Shown here: piece by piece, positions 54,964 through 62,775 of the stretch
Layout of the letters: every line of letters starts with the position of its first letter
How positions within the stretch are numbered: position 1 is the first letter of the stretch
Assembly: GCF_011742875.1 (NCBI RefSeq)
Contig: NZ_JAAQTL010000001.1
Location: forward strand, 1,922,001 to 1,986,000
DNA from: Luteibacter yeojuensis
GTDB lineage: Bacteria; Pseudomonadota; Gammaproteobacteria; Xanthomonadales; Rhodanobacteraceae
Direction: 5' to 3'
DNA: 64,000 nt
Made by a program: the position numbers and the translations under genes
The notes under the pieces: model-generated
Databases searched by the model: none
The model's input: the letters and a program-made list of their open reading frames with translations, nothing else
What the model was told of the DNA's origin: nothing

Positions 54964-57105
54964 ATGACCAAGCAGTATCTGAAGCCGCTCGCGCTGGCGC
55001 TCTCCGTGGCGCTGGCCGGCACGGCGTGCAGCAAGCACAACGACGACGCGGCAGCGCCGGGGGGCAGCCAGCCGTCGTCGACGTCCACCGCGGCGCCCGC
55101 CGCCGCCGGCAGCACCGCCGCGGCCACGCCCGCCGGCCCGACGTTCAACATCGCCGAACTCGACACCGGCATCGACGCTTGCGCCGATTTCAACGGTTTC
55201 GTCAACGCGAAGTGGGTGGCCGCCAACCCGATTCCCGAAGACCGTACCCGCTGGGGCGCCTTCGACCAGCTGGCCGAGAACAGCCTGAACACGCAGCACG
55301 ATATCGTCGACGCGATGGACAAGGGCGCGGCCAATGCCAAGGCCGGGTCGATCGAGCAGAAGATCGGCCTGCTCTATCGCTCGGGCATGAACGAGGACGC
55401 CATCGAAAAGGCGGGCATCGAGCCGCTGAAGCCGGAACTGGCGAAGATCGACGCGCTGAAGAGCTCGCAGGACATCGCCGATTTCCTCGATGCCAGCTTC
55501 AACGAAGGCGACGGCTACGTCTTCGGCTTCGGCTCGGGCGCGGACTTCCAGAACGCGAAGATGCAGATCGCCTACGCGCAGCAGGATGGCCTGGGCCTGC
55601 CGACCAAGGATTACTACACCGATCCGAAGCAGGCCGATAACCGCAAGGCCTACCTCGCGTACATCGCCAAGACCCTGACCCTCGCCGGCGTGCCCGAGGC
55701 CGATGCGAAGAAGCAGGCCGATGACGTGATGAAGTTCGAGACCCGGCTCGCCGCCGCCTCGCTCGCACCGGTGGAACTGCGCGTGCCGGAGAACCAGTAC
55801 CACTTCGTCTCCGTGAACGACGCGGACAAGCTGACCCCGCACTTCAACTGGGAGAAGTTCTTCGCCGCCCAAGGCGTGAAGGTCGACAAGGGCTTCTCGC
55901 TGTCGCAGCCGAAGTTCTTCAAGGAATTCGACAAGATGCTGGCGTCCACGCCGGTGTCCACCTGGCAGGCCTACCTGCGTTTCCACGCCATCGACAGCGC
56001 CTCGCCGTACCTGTCCAAGCCGTTCCAGGACAACAAGTTCGACTTCTACAACAAGACCCTCGCCGGCCAGCCGCAGCAGAAGCCGCGCTGGAAGCGCGTG
56101 CTCGGCACGGTCAACAGCTCGATGGGCGAGGCCCTCGGCCAGCTCTACGTCGCCAAGGTGTTCAAGCCGGAAGCGAAGCAACGCGCCAACGAACTGGTCG
56201 ACAACGTGCGCAACGCCCTCAAGACGCGCATCGAGAACCTCGACTGGATGAGCGACGAGACCAAGCAGAAGGCGATCCAGAAGTGGAACACCTTCCTGCC
56301 GAAGATCGGCTACCCGGACAAGTGGCGCGACTGGTCGGGCCTGGACATCGACGGCGAGAACTACTTCGCCAACGTCGAGGCCGCCAGCAAGTTCAACTAC
56401 CACTACGACATCGCGAAGATCGGCAAGCCGACCGATCGCCTCGAATGGGGCATGACGCCGCAGACGGTCAACGCCTATTACAACCCGACCGACAACACGA
56501 TCAACTTCCCGGCCGCCATCCTGCAGCCGCCGTTCTTCGACGCCAACGGCGACGACGCCATCAACTACGGCGGTATCGGCGCGGTGATCGGCCATGAGGC
56601 CAGCCATGGCTTCGACGACGAGGGCAGCCAGTTCGACGGCGACGGCAACAACAAGAACTGGTGGACCAAGGAAGACCGCGCCAAGTTCGACGAACGCGCC
56701 GGCAAGCTGGTGAAGCAGTTCGACGAGTACGCGCCGATCAAGGACCACCCGGACCTGCACGTCAACGGCAAGCTCACCCTGGGCGAGAACATTGCCGATC
56801 TGGGTGGCCTCAACGTGGCCTACGACGCGCTGCAGGAAGCGCTCAAGAAGAACCCGCAGGAAGCCAACGCGAAGATCGACGGTTACACCCAGGACCAGCG
56901 CTTCTTCCTCAACTGGGCCCGCGTGTGGCGCGGCAACGTCCGCGAGAAGCAGGCGATGCTGTACCTCAACGTCGACCCGCACGCACCGGCCTCGCTGCGC
57001 GCCATCGGCGCGCCGTCGAACATGGAAGCCTTCGCCACGGCGTTCCAGTGCAAGCCGGACGCGAAGATGGTCCGTGCGACCGACAAGCAGGTGAAGATCT
57101 GGTAA
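54964..57105 (+). CDS. pepO: M13 (neprilysin-type) zinc endopeptidase
   Basis: This 713-residue endopeptidase has an export signal with a lipoprotein-like 'ALAGTAC' (C22) and an Ala/Pro/Ser-rich linker to ~55. The N-terminal M13 domain follows, then the catalytic domain: 'NAYYNP', HEASH at 544-548 ('GHEASHGFDDEGSQFD'), and E608 in 'GENIADLGG' as third zinc ligand. The tail 'CKPDAKM..' is typical. It is a periplasmic or outer-membrane oligopeptidase. Codons are strongly biased, suggesting high expression. A strong terminator follows ~30 bases after the stop. Confidence 0.95.
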   Translation: MTKQYLKPLALALSVALAGTACSKHNDDAAAPGGSQPSSTSTAAPAAAGSTAAATPAGPTFNIAELDTGIDACADFNGFVNAKWVAANPIPEDRTRWGAFDQLAENSLNTQHDIVDAMDKGAANAKAGSIEQKIGLLYRSGMNEDAIEKAGIEPLKPELAKIDALKSSQDIADFLDASFNEGDGYVFGFGSGADFQNAKMQIAYAQQDGLGLPTKDYYTDPKQADNRKAYLAYIAKTLTLAGVPEADAKKQADDVMKFETRLAAASLAPVELRVPENQYHFVSVNDADKLTPHFNWEKFFAAQGVKVDKGFSLSQPKFFKEFDKMLASTPVSTWQAYLRFHAIDSASPYLSKPFQDNKFDFYNKTLAGQPQQKPRWKRVLGTVNSSMGEALGQLYVAKVFKPEAKQRANELVDNVRNALKTRIENLDWMSDETKQKAIQKWNTFLPKIGYPDKWRDWSGLDIDGENYFANVEAASKFNYHYDIAKIGKPTDRLEWGMTPQTVNAYYNPTDNTINFPAAILQPPFFDANGDDAINYGGIGAVIGHEASHGFDDEGSQFDGDGNNKNWWTKEDRAKFDERAGKLVKQFDEYAPIKDHPDLHVNGKLTLGENIADLGGLNVAYDALQEALKKNPQEANAKIDGYTQDQRFFLNWARVWRGNVREKQAMLYLNVDPHAPASLRAIGAPSNMEAFATAFQCKPDAKMVRATDKQVKIW

Positions 57106-57137
57106 GCGCGACACGCCATCGCTGAAGCGATGGACCC

Positions 57138-57168
57138 AAGGCGCCGCACGCGAGTGCGGCGCCTTTTT
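57138..57168 (+). terminator. Rho-independent terminator after the M13 gene
   Basis: A 12-bp stem, AAGGCGCCGCAC / GTGCGGCGCCTT, has a 4-base loop (57150-57153) and is followed by a T-run. It separates the M13 gene from the peptide/YcaO locus, which therefore needs its own promoter. Confidence 0.93.
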
Positions 57169-57243
57169 CATGAGGGTCGCTCGTTCGCAGCGTGGCGTGG
57201 GAGAGAACATCGCCGGAGCGACGACGTCGATCTCGGAATTCGC

Positions 57244-57273
57244 TTGCAAGGATCTCAGGGCTCGTCCAATGAT
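57244..57273 (+). promoter_or_regulatory. Weak promoter candidate for the YcaO locus
   Basis: TTGCAA (57244-57249), an 18-base spacer, and AATGAT (57268-57273). It lies after the M13 terminator and upstream of the leader hairpin. The match is moderate and other positions are possible. Confidence 0.3.
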
Positions 57274-57303
57274 CGGCCGACTCACGCTCTCCTAGTCTGG
57301 ATG

Positions 57304-57330
57304 TGCCGTCGCACCACTCCCGCGACGGCA
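57304..57330 (+). promoter_or_regulatory. Leader hairpin upstream of the precursor peptide gene
   Basis: A perfect 9-bp inverted repeat, TGCCGTCGC (57304-57312) / GCGACGGCA (57322-57330), has a 9-base loop. It lies ~14 bases before the AAGGAG ribosome site of the peptide gene. It could stabilise the mRNA or be an operator. Confidence 0.5.
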
Positions 57331-57357
57331 TCCCCTAACGAAACAAGGAGAATCCCC

Positions 57358-57474
57358 ATGGGATACATGACCCGCGCCTTCGCTCACCTGCCCGGCGAGA
57401 ACGAGCAGGAAGACGCCGCGACCGTCGTCGCCCGTCTGGCACCGACCGAGCTCGACGAGATCGCCGAGGATTGA
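57358..57474 (+). CDS. Putative RiPP precursor peptide (38 aa)
   Basis: A 38-residue ORF starts 7 bases after a strong AAGGAG site, 47 bases upstream of the YcaO gene. It begins MGYMTRAFAHLPGE, then has an acidic stretch (ENEQED), and ends in an amphipathic helix-like 'LAPTELDEIAED'. It contains no Cys and no Ser; Thr5, Thr22 and Thr30 are the only hydroxyl residues apart from Tyr3. The ending resembles the 'ELdxiAGG' end of many leader peptides but without GG and with nothing after it. An N-terminal core with a C-terminal follower, as in bottromycin, is therefore possible. The call rests on context and ribosome site; no known family was recognised. Confidence 0.68.
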   Translation: MGYMTRAFAHLPGENEQEDAATVVARLAPTELDEIAED

Positions 57475-57481
57475 CGGCAGT

Positions 57482-57506
57482 GGAACGGGGCCGATGGCCC
57501 CGTTCC
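57482..57506 (+). terminator. Intercistronic hairpin between precursor and YcaO genes (probable leaky terminator)
   Basis: A perfect 11-bp stem, GGAACGGGGCC (57482-57492) / GGCCCCGTTCC (57496-57506), has a GAT loop. Only TT follows, so termination is probably partial. It sits 7 bases after the peptide stop and immediately before the YcaO ribosome site. Confidence 0.7.
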
Positions 57507-57521
57507 TTCATGGAGGAGCAC

Positions 57522-58739
57522 ATGATTCCATTCGAACGCGAATTCCCATTAGCCGCCGCCCGCGCACGCATCGAGGCCGCCCTCGCCGACCACGGGCTGC
57601 GCTGGCGCGCGACGGTCCACGGCGAAGCCCTGCATGCCACCCTGGTCGAACTGTTCGATGCGGAAGGCAGGCCCTTGTGCACGGGCGTGGGGAAGGGCGA
57701 TGCGGAAACAGCGCTCGTCGGCGGGTTGTTCGAAGCCTTCGAACATCATCTCGCGCTGCACGATGCATGCTCCGCGCACCATGTGCTGACGCCGGCGGCA
57801 CGGGTTCCCCAGGGACTGGGCAAGGCGATCGACGCCCTGCTCGCCGAGCAGCCGGAAAGCTCGATGGCCTGCCGCGTCTATGCCGACTTCTTCCATGGCG
57901 GCGCGGCGCTGTATCCGCTCGCCCTCGCCCGCCCCACCTATATCGACGATCCCGCCCCCGGCGACGACTTCGACTATGCGAGCCTTCGCCGTTATGCCTG
58001 CAACAGCGGCACGGCTATCGGGTCCACGCCCACGGAGGCGAGCCTGCACGCGATGAACGAAGCCATCGAACGCGACGACGTTTCCCATTTTCTGCGCGCG
58101 CATTTCCACGACCGCGACGACGAGGCACTGCGCGTGGTCGACCGGCGGACCGTCGAGCGCGACATCGAGCGGCTCTGGTCGCTGGCAGAGCGCGAACTGG
58201 GTCAGGATGCCATCCTGCTCGACATTTCCTCGCACAAGTCCGCGCACACCTTCCTGGCCTTCGCCCCCACCTGTCCCCACCCCGTGCACGTCTACGGAAG
58301 CGGCAGCTCCGCGCGGGCATCGCATGGCATGCGCCGCGCCCTGAGCGAACTGGTGCAGATGCATGTCATGGCGCAGGTCGCGCCGGCCGTGGCGAACGAC
58401 CTGATCCGCGCGGAGTTACGCCTCCGTCCGTGGCCGCGACTGCACCGGGCCTGCGTCGCCGACCTTCCCGCGCGATTCGACGCGGCACGGCGGCAGCATG
58501 TAACGCCACGGAACACCGCCTCCGCCGGCAGCGTCGCCGCGCAGCTGTCGCAAGGCATGCGCGGGCTGCGTGACGAGGGTTATTCGCCACTCGTCCACAC
58601 GATCCACTGCCGCCATGGCGATATCGCGTTGTGCCAGGTCCTCGTGCCCGGCTTCGAGCATTACCATATCGTCGGACACGGCAACCTCGTGGTTCCCTCC
58701 TTCCCGATCCGACGTGCCAGCCATGCGCGATACGCCTGA
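57522..58739 (+). CDS. YcaO family RiPP-modifying enzyme (stand-alone)
   Basis: This 405-residue YcaO-domain protein has the ATP-binding features of the family: 'VGKGDAETALVGGLFEAFEHH' (residues ~56-76) and 'SGTAIGSTPTEASLHAMNEAIERDD' (~162-186) with the conserved glutamates. YcaO enzymes phosphorylate backbone amides and form azolines, thioamides or amidines. It has no fused E1-like/ThiF domain and no TfuA partner nearby, and its C-terminus is not proline-rich, so it is not a typical azoline synthase. The start at 57522 is set by GGAGG five bases upstream; the frame is open back to 57471. It overlaps the methyltransferase start by 17 bases. Promiscuous ribosomal S12-type YcaO is less likely because of the peptide gene. 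Confidence 0.82.
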   Translation: MIPFEREFPLAAARARIEAALADHGLRWRATVHGEALHATLVELFDAEGRPLCTGVGKGDAETALVGGLFEAFEHHLALHDACSAHHVLTPAARVPQGLGKAIDALLAEQPESSMACRVYADFFHGGAALYPLALARPTYIDDPAPGDDFDYASLRRYACNSGTAIGSTPTEASLHAMNEAIERDDVSHFLRAHFHDRDDEALRVVDRRTVERDIERLWSLAERELGQDAILLDISSHKSAHTFLAFAPTCPHPVHVYGSGSSARASHGMRRALSELVQMHVMAQVAPAVANDLIRAELRLRPWPRLHRACVADLPARFDAARRQHVTPRNTASAGSVAAQLSQGMRGLRDEGYSPLVHTIHCRHGDIALCQVLVPGFEHYHIVGHGNLVVPSFPIRRASHARYA

Positions 58740-59727
58740 CTGGCTCCGCGACGAGCGGCAATGGCGCGACCGCATGCGCGACGCACGCGGCGACGCGCCA
58801 CGGCGGTACCGGCTCGTCGAGCGATCGTCCGAGGCGCGACAGCCCTACTTCCTGCTGCGGCATCGCGATAGGCAGTGGCTGGGACGCAGGTCGGTCATGG
58901 ACTCGCCCGCCGGCCCCTCGTTGTCGAACCGCATCCATGCAACGCACCTGCTTGGCGACCGACTCGACATGTCGTTGTGCAGCGAGATGCTCCTCTTCGA
59001 TTTCACCCTGCGCACGGCCACGGAGGCCGAGGGGTTCCTGCGCGAGGCTTCCGGCGATCCTTCGAGCGATCTCGTCTTTCCCTTCCCTCCGCTCGACGCC
59101 GGCGGCCGCGAAGCGGTCTGTCCACCGGCGTTCTGGGCGCGCCTCGCCTCGCGGCCGGCGCGCCTCGCCGAGGACGAGCTACATATGCGCTCCCTGTGTG
59201 CGGATACCCTGGCGCGGTGGCTGCGTCCCGGCGCGGTGGTGCGCGACCCGGCATGTTCCACCGGTGATTTCGTCGCCGCGATGGCCGCGAGCTGCCCCCT
59301 CTTGCGCTTCGAAGGCAGCGATATCTCGGCGAGCATGATCGACACCGCAAGGACACGGCACGCCGGCAGCGCGGTGGCCTTCGAGGTGGCCGACGCCACC
59401 GGAACAGGAATGGCATCGTGCGACGGCCTCATCGTGCGCTTCCTCAATGCCGAGGTCGTCACTCGCGCGCAGGCCTTGGCGATCTTCGACCGCCTCGTGG
59501 TTACCGTGCGTCCCGGCGGCATCGTCATACTCTTCGGACACACCCCCCTGCTCGTCCCGGTTCGCGGGCAGGCAGCCATGCACGGCCTGCGCGTCGTCCA
59601 GTGCAGCGCGGCGCTCCCGGAGGGCCCGGCGCTCGTCCAGTATTACGTGCTGGAGGTTCCCGACATGGGCAGGAGACCACCTTCCTCCAGAGGTCGGGAT
59701 GCGCACGTACTCTGCCGAAAGGCATAG
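58723..59727 (+). CDS. SAM-dependent class I methyltransferase of the YcaO locus
   Basis: This 334-residue protein has a ~155-residue N-terminal region of unknown fold ('RYRLVERSSEARQPYFLLRHRDRQWLG') and a Rossmann methyltransferase domain. Motif I is 'VVRDPACSTGDF' (172-183), followed by 'FEGSDISASMI' (196-206) and 'FLNAEVVTRAQALAIFDRLVVTVRPGGIVILFGH'. The start at 58723 overlaps the YcaO stop (58739), so the genes are coupled. It probably methylates the peptide, for example its N-terminus or a carboxylate, but the target cannot be read. Its N-terminal region is a candidate for substrate recognition. Confidence 0.8.
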   Translation: MRDTPDWLRDERQWRDRMRDARGDAPRRYRLVERSSEARQPYFLLRHRDRQWLGRRSVMDSPAGPSLSNRIHATHLLGDRLDMSLCSEMLLFDFTLRTATEAEGFLREASGDPSSDLVFPFPPLDAGGREAVCPPAFWARLASRPARLAEDELHMRSLCADTLARWLRPGAVVRDPACSTGDFVAAMAASCPLLRFEGSDISASMIDTARTRHAGSAVAFEVADATGTGMASCDGLIVRFLNAEVVTRAQALAIFDRLVVTVRPGGIVILFGHTPLLVPVRGQAAMHGLRVVQCSAALPEGPALVQYYVLEVPDMGRRPPSSRGRDAHVLCRKA

Positions 59728-59759
59728 TGCGCCTTTCCGGCAAGATCGTACTTCCGGTT

Positions 59760-59775
59760 CTAAGGACACCCTAAG
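59760..59775 (+). promoter_or_regulatory. PmrA/QseB-like direct-repeat box, upstream of the ArnT-like gene
   Basis: CTAAG-GACACC-CTAAG on the coding strand, 11-base period. A possible -10 (TACCAT, 59786-59791) lies 10 bases after it, close to the spacing at the response-regulator promoter. The start codon follows 22 bases after the box. Confidence 0.6.
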
Positions 59776-59797
59776 CGCAGATTCTTACCATCCACAC

Positions 59798-61369
59798 ATG
59801 CCGCACATCCTCAGCCATTTCGATGGGCCGGTACGCCGTCCATGGCTATGGATGGGTCTTGTCGCCTTCGTCGCGGTCCTTCTTCCGGCGGTCCCCGTCG
59901 ACGAGACGCGGTATCTCACCGTCGCATGGGAGCTTCAGCACAGCGACGGTTTCGCGTGGCTGACCTTGAACGGCCGCCCCTACCTGGACAAGCCGCCGCT
60001 CCTTTTCTGGCTGATCGGACTCGCCTGGCAGCTGTTGGGCCATTCGATCTGGGCGGCGCGCATGGTCTCGCTCGCGGCGGCGGCGGGAACCATAGCGCTG
60101 CTCGGCGCGATCGAGCGGCGGCTGGTCGCCGGCGGCCAGAACCCGCCGCTCGCACCGTGGATCCTGCTTCCCTTCGTCCTCTTCGATGCGTTCTCGGGCA
60201 GCATCATGTTCGACGTGCCGCTGTGCTTCTTCGTCGCCGGCAGCCTGCTTGCCCTGATCCACTGGCTGCGCGACGGGCACGGCACCGCCCTCGTGTTGCT
60301 GTTCGCCTGCGCGGCGCTGGGCATGCTGATGAAAGGCCCGGTCGTCGCGGTGCACCTGATCGGTCCGATCCTGCTGAGCCCCTGGTGGAACGCTCCCCAT
60401 CCGGCGAGACCCTGGCGCATCGGACTGGCGCTCGTCGCACTCCTGCTGTCCTGCCTTCCGCTGGCCTGGTGGGCCGCGAGCGCCGCGGCGGAAGTCGACC
60501 ATGTGCCGGTCGTCGAGACGTTGCGCCACCAGGCATTCGGCCGGGTGACCGACAGTTTCGCGCATCGTCGCGGCCCGTACTGGTACCTGTTGCTTTTACC
60601 GCTGCTTTCCCTGCCCTGGATCCTGTGGATTCGCTGGCGGCCTTTCGCACGCGGAGCGCGCGACGCACGTCGGGATCCCCGCCTGCGTTTCGGCATCGCC
60701 TCGTCGGCCGTCGCGCTGCTGCTGTTCTCCCTCATCAGCGGCAAGCAGGTGCATTACCTGCTTCCGTTGCTGCCGGGAGCCTCGCTGATCCTCGCCGCCA
60801 TCGTGGCCGCGCAACCGGAGACGATCGCCCATCGCCGCCCGGTTTACGCGATCCTTCTCGCCGCCGCGGCATGCGCGTGGCCCGTCGCCCTCGCGTTGTC
60901 GGGAAGGAGTGAGCACGCCGGATGGTTATCCACGGCGGCGGCGGCTTTCGCCTTGCTGGCCCTTGCGACGTTCGTCTCGGCACGCCGCCACCGTGGGATC
61001 GAGGCGACCTCGGTGGCTTCGCTGTGCATCGTGGTCGCACTGTTGCTTCAGCTCGGCACGGTGCTCGGGCGATCGCCCAACGTCGACGACCTTGCCGGAT
61101 ACGTTCGCGACCTGCGCCAGCGCGGCGTGCCCCTGGTCGCCCTCGACGACGAACCCGGCATGGTCGGGTTCCTCGCCCGGCTGCCCGAGCCCCTGCCTGT
61201 CGTCGATGCGGCCGATGCCGCCCGGTGGGCGACCGAGAACCCCGGGGGTGTCGCCCTGATCCACGGAGGAAAGAGCCAGCCACCCGCCGGAGCGCTTCTC
61301 GTCGTGAAGCTGGCGGACGGCTGGGAAGGCCTGGTGCCTGCGCCGATAGTGCGCCGTGGCGCCTATTGA
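59798..61369 (+). CDS. ArnT-like GT39 family glycosyltransferase
   Basis: This 523-residue membrane enzyme has ~11-12 TM helices. The first periplasmic loop carries the catalytic-type acidic pair 'PVDETRYLTVAWE' (D35, E36), followed by 'GRPYLDKPPLLFWL', the pattern of ArnT and other lipid-linked sugar transferases. A small periplasmic C-terminal domain follows ~residue 430. ArnT moves L-Ara4N from undecaprenyl phosphate to lipid A and gives polymyxin resistance; the donor here is unknown and no arn genes are in the window. No ribosome site is evident at 59798, and the predicted promoter would give a nearly leaderless mRNA. Its 3' end overlaps the GT9 gene by 7 bases. Confidence 0.84.
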   Translation: MPHILSHFDGPVRRPWLWMGLVAFVAVLLPAVPVDETRYLTVAWELQHSDGFAWLTLNGRPYLDKPPLLFWLIGLAWQLLGHSIWAARMVSLAAAAGTIALLGAIERRLVAGGQNPPLAPWILLPFVLFDAFSGSIMFDVPLCFFVAGSLLALIHWLRDGHGTALVLLFACAALGMLMKGPVVAVHLIGPILLSPWWNAPHPARPWRIGLALVALLLSCLPLAWWAASAAAEVDHVPVVETLRHQAFGRVTDSFAHRRGPYWYLLLLPLLSLPWILWIRWRPFARGARDARRDPRLRFGIASSAVALLLFSLISGKQVHYLLPLLPGASLILAAIVAAQPETIAHRRPVYAILLAAAACAWPVALALSGRSEHAGWLSTAAAAFALLALATFVSARRHRGIEATSVASLCIVVALLLQLGTVLGRSPNVDDLAGYVRDLRQRGVPLVALDDEPGMVGFLARLPEPLPVVDAADAARWATENPGGVALIHGGKSQPPAGALLVVKLADGWEGLVPAPIVRRGAY

Positions 61370-62517
61370 GCGCCGGTCTCGGGGGCGGGTGAAGCGCGAC
61401 GCTCGAGGTGCGCGGCAACCCTCGCGACGACACTGCGCGGGTCGCCGTCTTCGCAGGACACCGCCGTGTTGTTTCTTCCATAGGGCGCGTAGCGCGCGGG
61501 ATCGGTGTGGCCGAAGAGACCGACCGCCGTCGCCGACGTGGCCGCCGCCAGGTGCATCACGCCACAGTCGGCGCTGAGGTAAGTGCCCGCGGCTTCGATG
61601 AACGCGGCGAGCTTGCGCGGATCGCTCGTGTAATACGTCGGATACGCGCCACCGAGTCGCGACTGGCCGTCGGCCGAGACCAGTTCGACGATGCGCAAGG
61701 CGCCATGACGTGCGACCAGTTCGGCGGTAAACGTGCTCCACCATTCGGGCGCGAGCCGCTTGGCCCCCGTGGCGTTCGGGAAGATCGCCAGCACCGGTGG
61801 CGCATGCTCGCCGGCGGGGCCGAGCACCCGCGACAGCGCTTCGCGTCCGCAGCGGCGCTCGGCATCGGTCAGGCGCAGGTCCAACGGGGGCACCGGCGCA
61901 TCGCCGGGCAACCCGAGCGCCCAGCGCAGCGCATGCACCGGCCGCGCCGCGAGGTGCGTGGCGGTCGCTCCGCCGGACAGCGCGTCCACCCGCAACTGGA
62001 AACGTGCCTTCACCATCGCGCTCGCGAAACGTCCCGACGAGGATCCCGAGGCGGCATCGACGACGAGATCGTAGCGACGGGCGCGCAGCTTGCGCAGCGC
62101 GGCCCAGGTCGCAAGCGGGTGGCGAACCGCACGGCGGTCCAGCGTCACGCAGTCGCCAACGATGTCGAAGCCGCGGAAGATCGCGCGGGCCGCGGGGCCT
62201 GCCGACAGGAGATCGACCTCGGCCCCGGGAAAGCGCCGTTCGATCTCCACCAGCAGCGGCGTCAGCAGCAAGGTATTGCCCAGCCGGTGGTTGGGACGGC
62301 AGACGAGGATGCGCTGGATCCCGAATGCGGGAAGTTCGCCCGCGCCGACGAGGTTCTTCTGGGGGGCCAGCAAATGCCGTGCCAGCCACGCCGCGGCGCG
62401 CCTTCGCCAGGTTGCCGCGTTCCCGTGCAGGGGCTTGCGGGCAGGCACCACCGATGGGCCGGACGAATGGGTTGCGACGGGTGACATAGACGAAGCACTC
62501 TGAAATGTGCCACTCAC
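61363..62517 (-). CDS. GT9 (heptosyltransferase-type) glycosyltransferase
   Basis: This 384-residue cytoplasmic protein follows the GT9 pattern: 'IQRILVCRPNHRLGNTLLLTPLLVEIERRFPGAEVDLLSA' at the start of the N-terminal Rossmann domain, 'YDLVVDAASGSSSGRFAS', and 'YLSADCGVMHLAAATSATAVGLFGHTDPARYAPYG' in the nucleotide-sugar-binding domain. Such enzymes add heptose or a similar sugar to LPS core. The start at 62517 is GTG; the ATG at 62487 is an alternative, and neither has a strong ribosome site. It is convergent with the ArnT-like gene and preceded by the CTAAG repeat box. Confidence 0.88.
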   Translation of the reverse strand: MSGTFQSASSMSPVATHSSGPSVVPARKPLHGNAATWRRRAAAWLARHLLAPQKNLVGAGELPAFGIQRILVCRPNHRLGNTLLLTPLLVEIERRFPGAEVDLLSAGPAARAIFRGFDIVGDCVTLDRRAVRHPLATWAALRKLRARRYDLVVDAASGSSSGRFASAMVKARFQLRVDALSGGATATHLAARPVHALRWALGLPGDAPVPPLDLRLTDAERRCGREALSRVLGPAGEHAPPVLAIFPNATGAKRLAPEWWSTFTAELVARHGALRIVELVSADGQSRLGGAYPTYYTSDPRKLAAFIEAAGTYLSADCGVMHLAAATSATAVGLFGHTDPARYAPYGRNNTAVSCEDGDPRSVVARVAAHLERRASPAPETGAQ

Positions 62518-62575
62518 GATGCCATCGCATGCTTATTTCTTCCTGTCGGCAAAATGACGATTCCCCTACGCTGCG

Positions 62576-62591
62576 CTTAGCGGGCCCTTAG
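62576..62591 (-). promoter_or_regulatory. PmrA/QseB-like direct-repeat box, upstream of the GT9 gene
   Basis: On the minus strand CTAAG-GGCCCG-CTAAG, 11-base period, 58 bases before the GT9 start. It reads in the same orientation relative to its gene as the other two boxes. No convincing -10 was seen after it. Confidence 0.55.
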
Positions 62592-62602
62592 TTTCGGATA
62601 CG

Positions 62603-62623
62603 ATTGCAAATCGTTCTCATTAA
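62603..62623 (+). promoter_or_regulatory. Fur box upstream of the siderophore receptor
   Basis: ATTGCAAATCGTTCTCATTAA matches the Fur-box pattern: the right half TTCTCATT is canonical and the left half (GCAAATC) is a weaker version. It lies ~155 bases upstream of the receptor start. It predicts repression by iron. Confidence 0.65.
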
Positions 62624-62775
62624 ACTTACGATAGGCAGCCAGACGGGTCCCGTACCCGCGCACGCCCGACCCAGGGACAACAGGAGTCTTGCCCTCGCAC
62701 CACCCCGGTGACGCGCGAGCGGTGGCGTATGCGCGAACGAAGGCCGTTCCCTTCATTCGCACAAGGAATCGATCC

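Noticed and set aside
57130..57357. A 76-residue extension of the precursor peptide
   Set aside because: It passes through the M13 terminator and the leader hairpin; the strong ribosome site belongs to the ATG at 57358.
59728..59797. The ArnT-like gene as a third tailoring gene of the YcaO operon
   Set aside because: It follows the methyltransferase by 70 bases, but it has its own regulator box and fits lipid modification better. Read-through cannot be ruled out.
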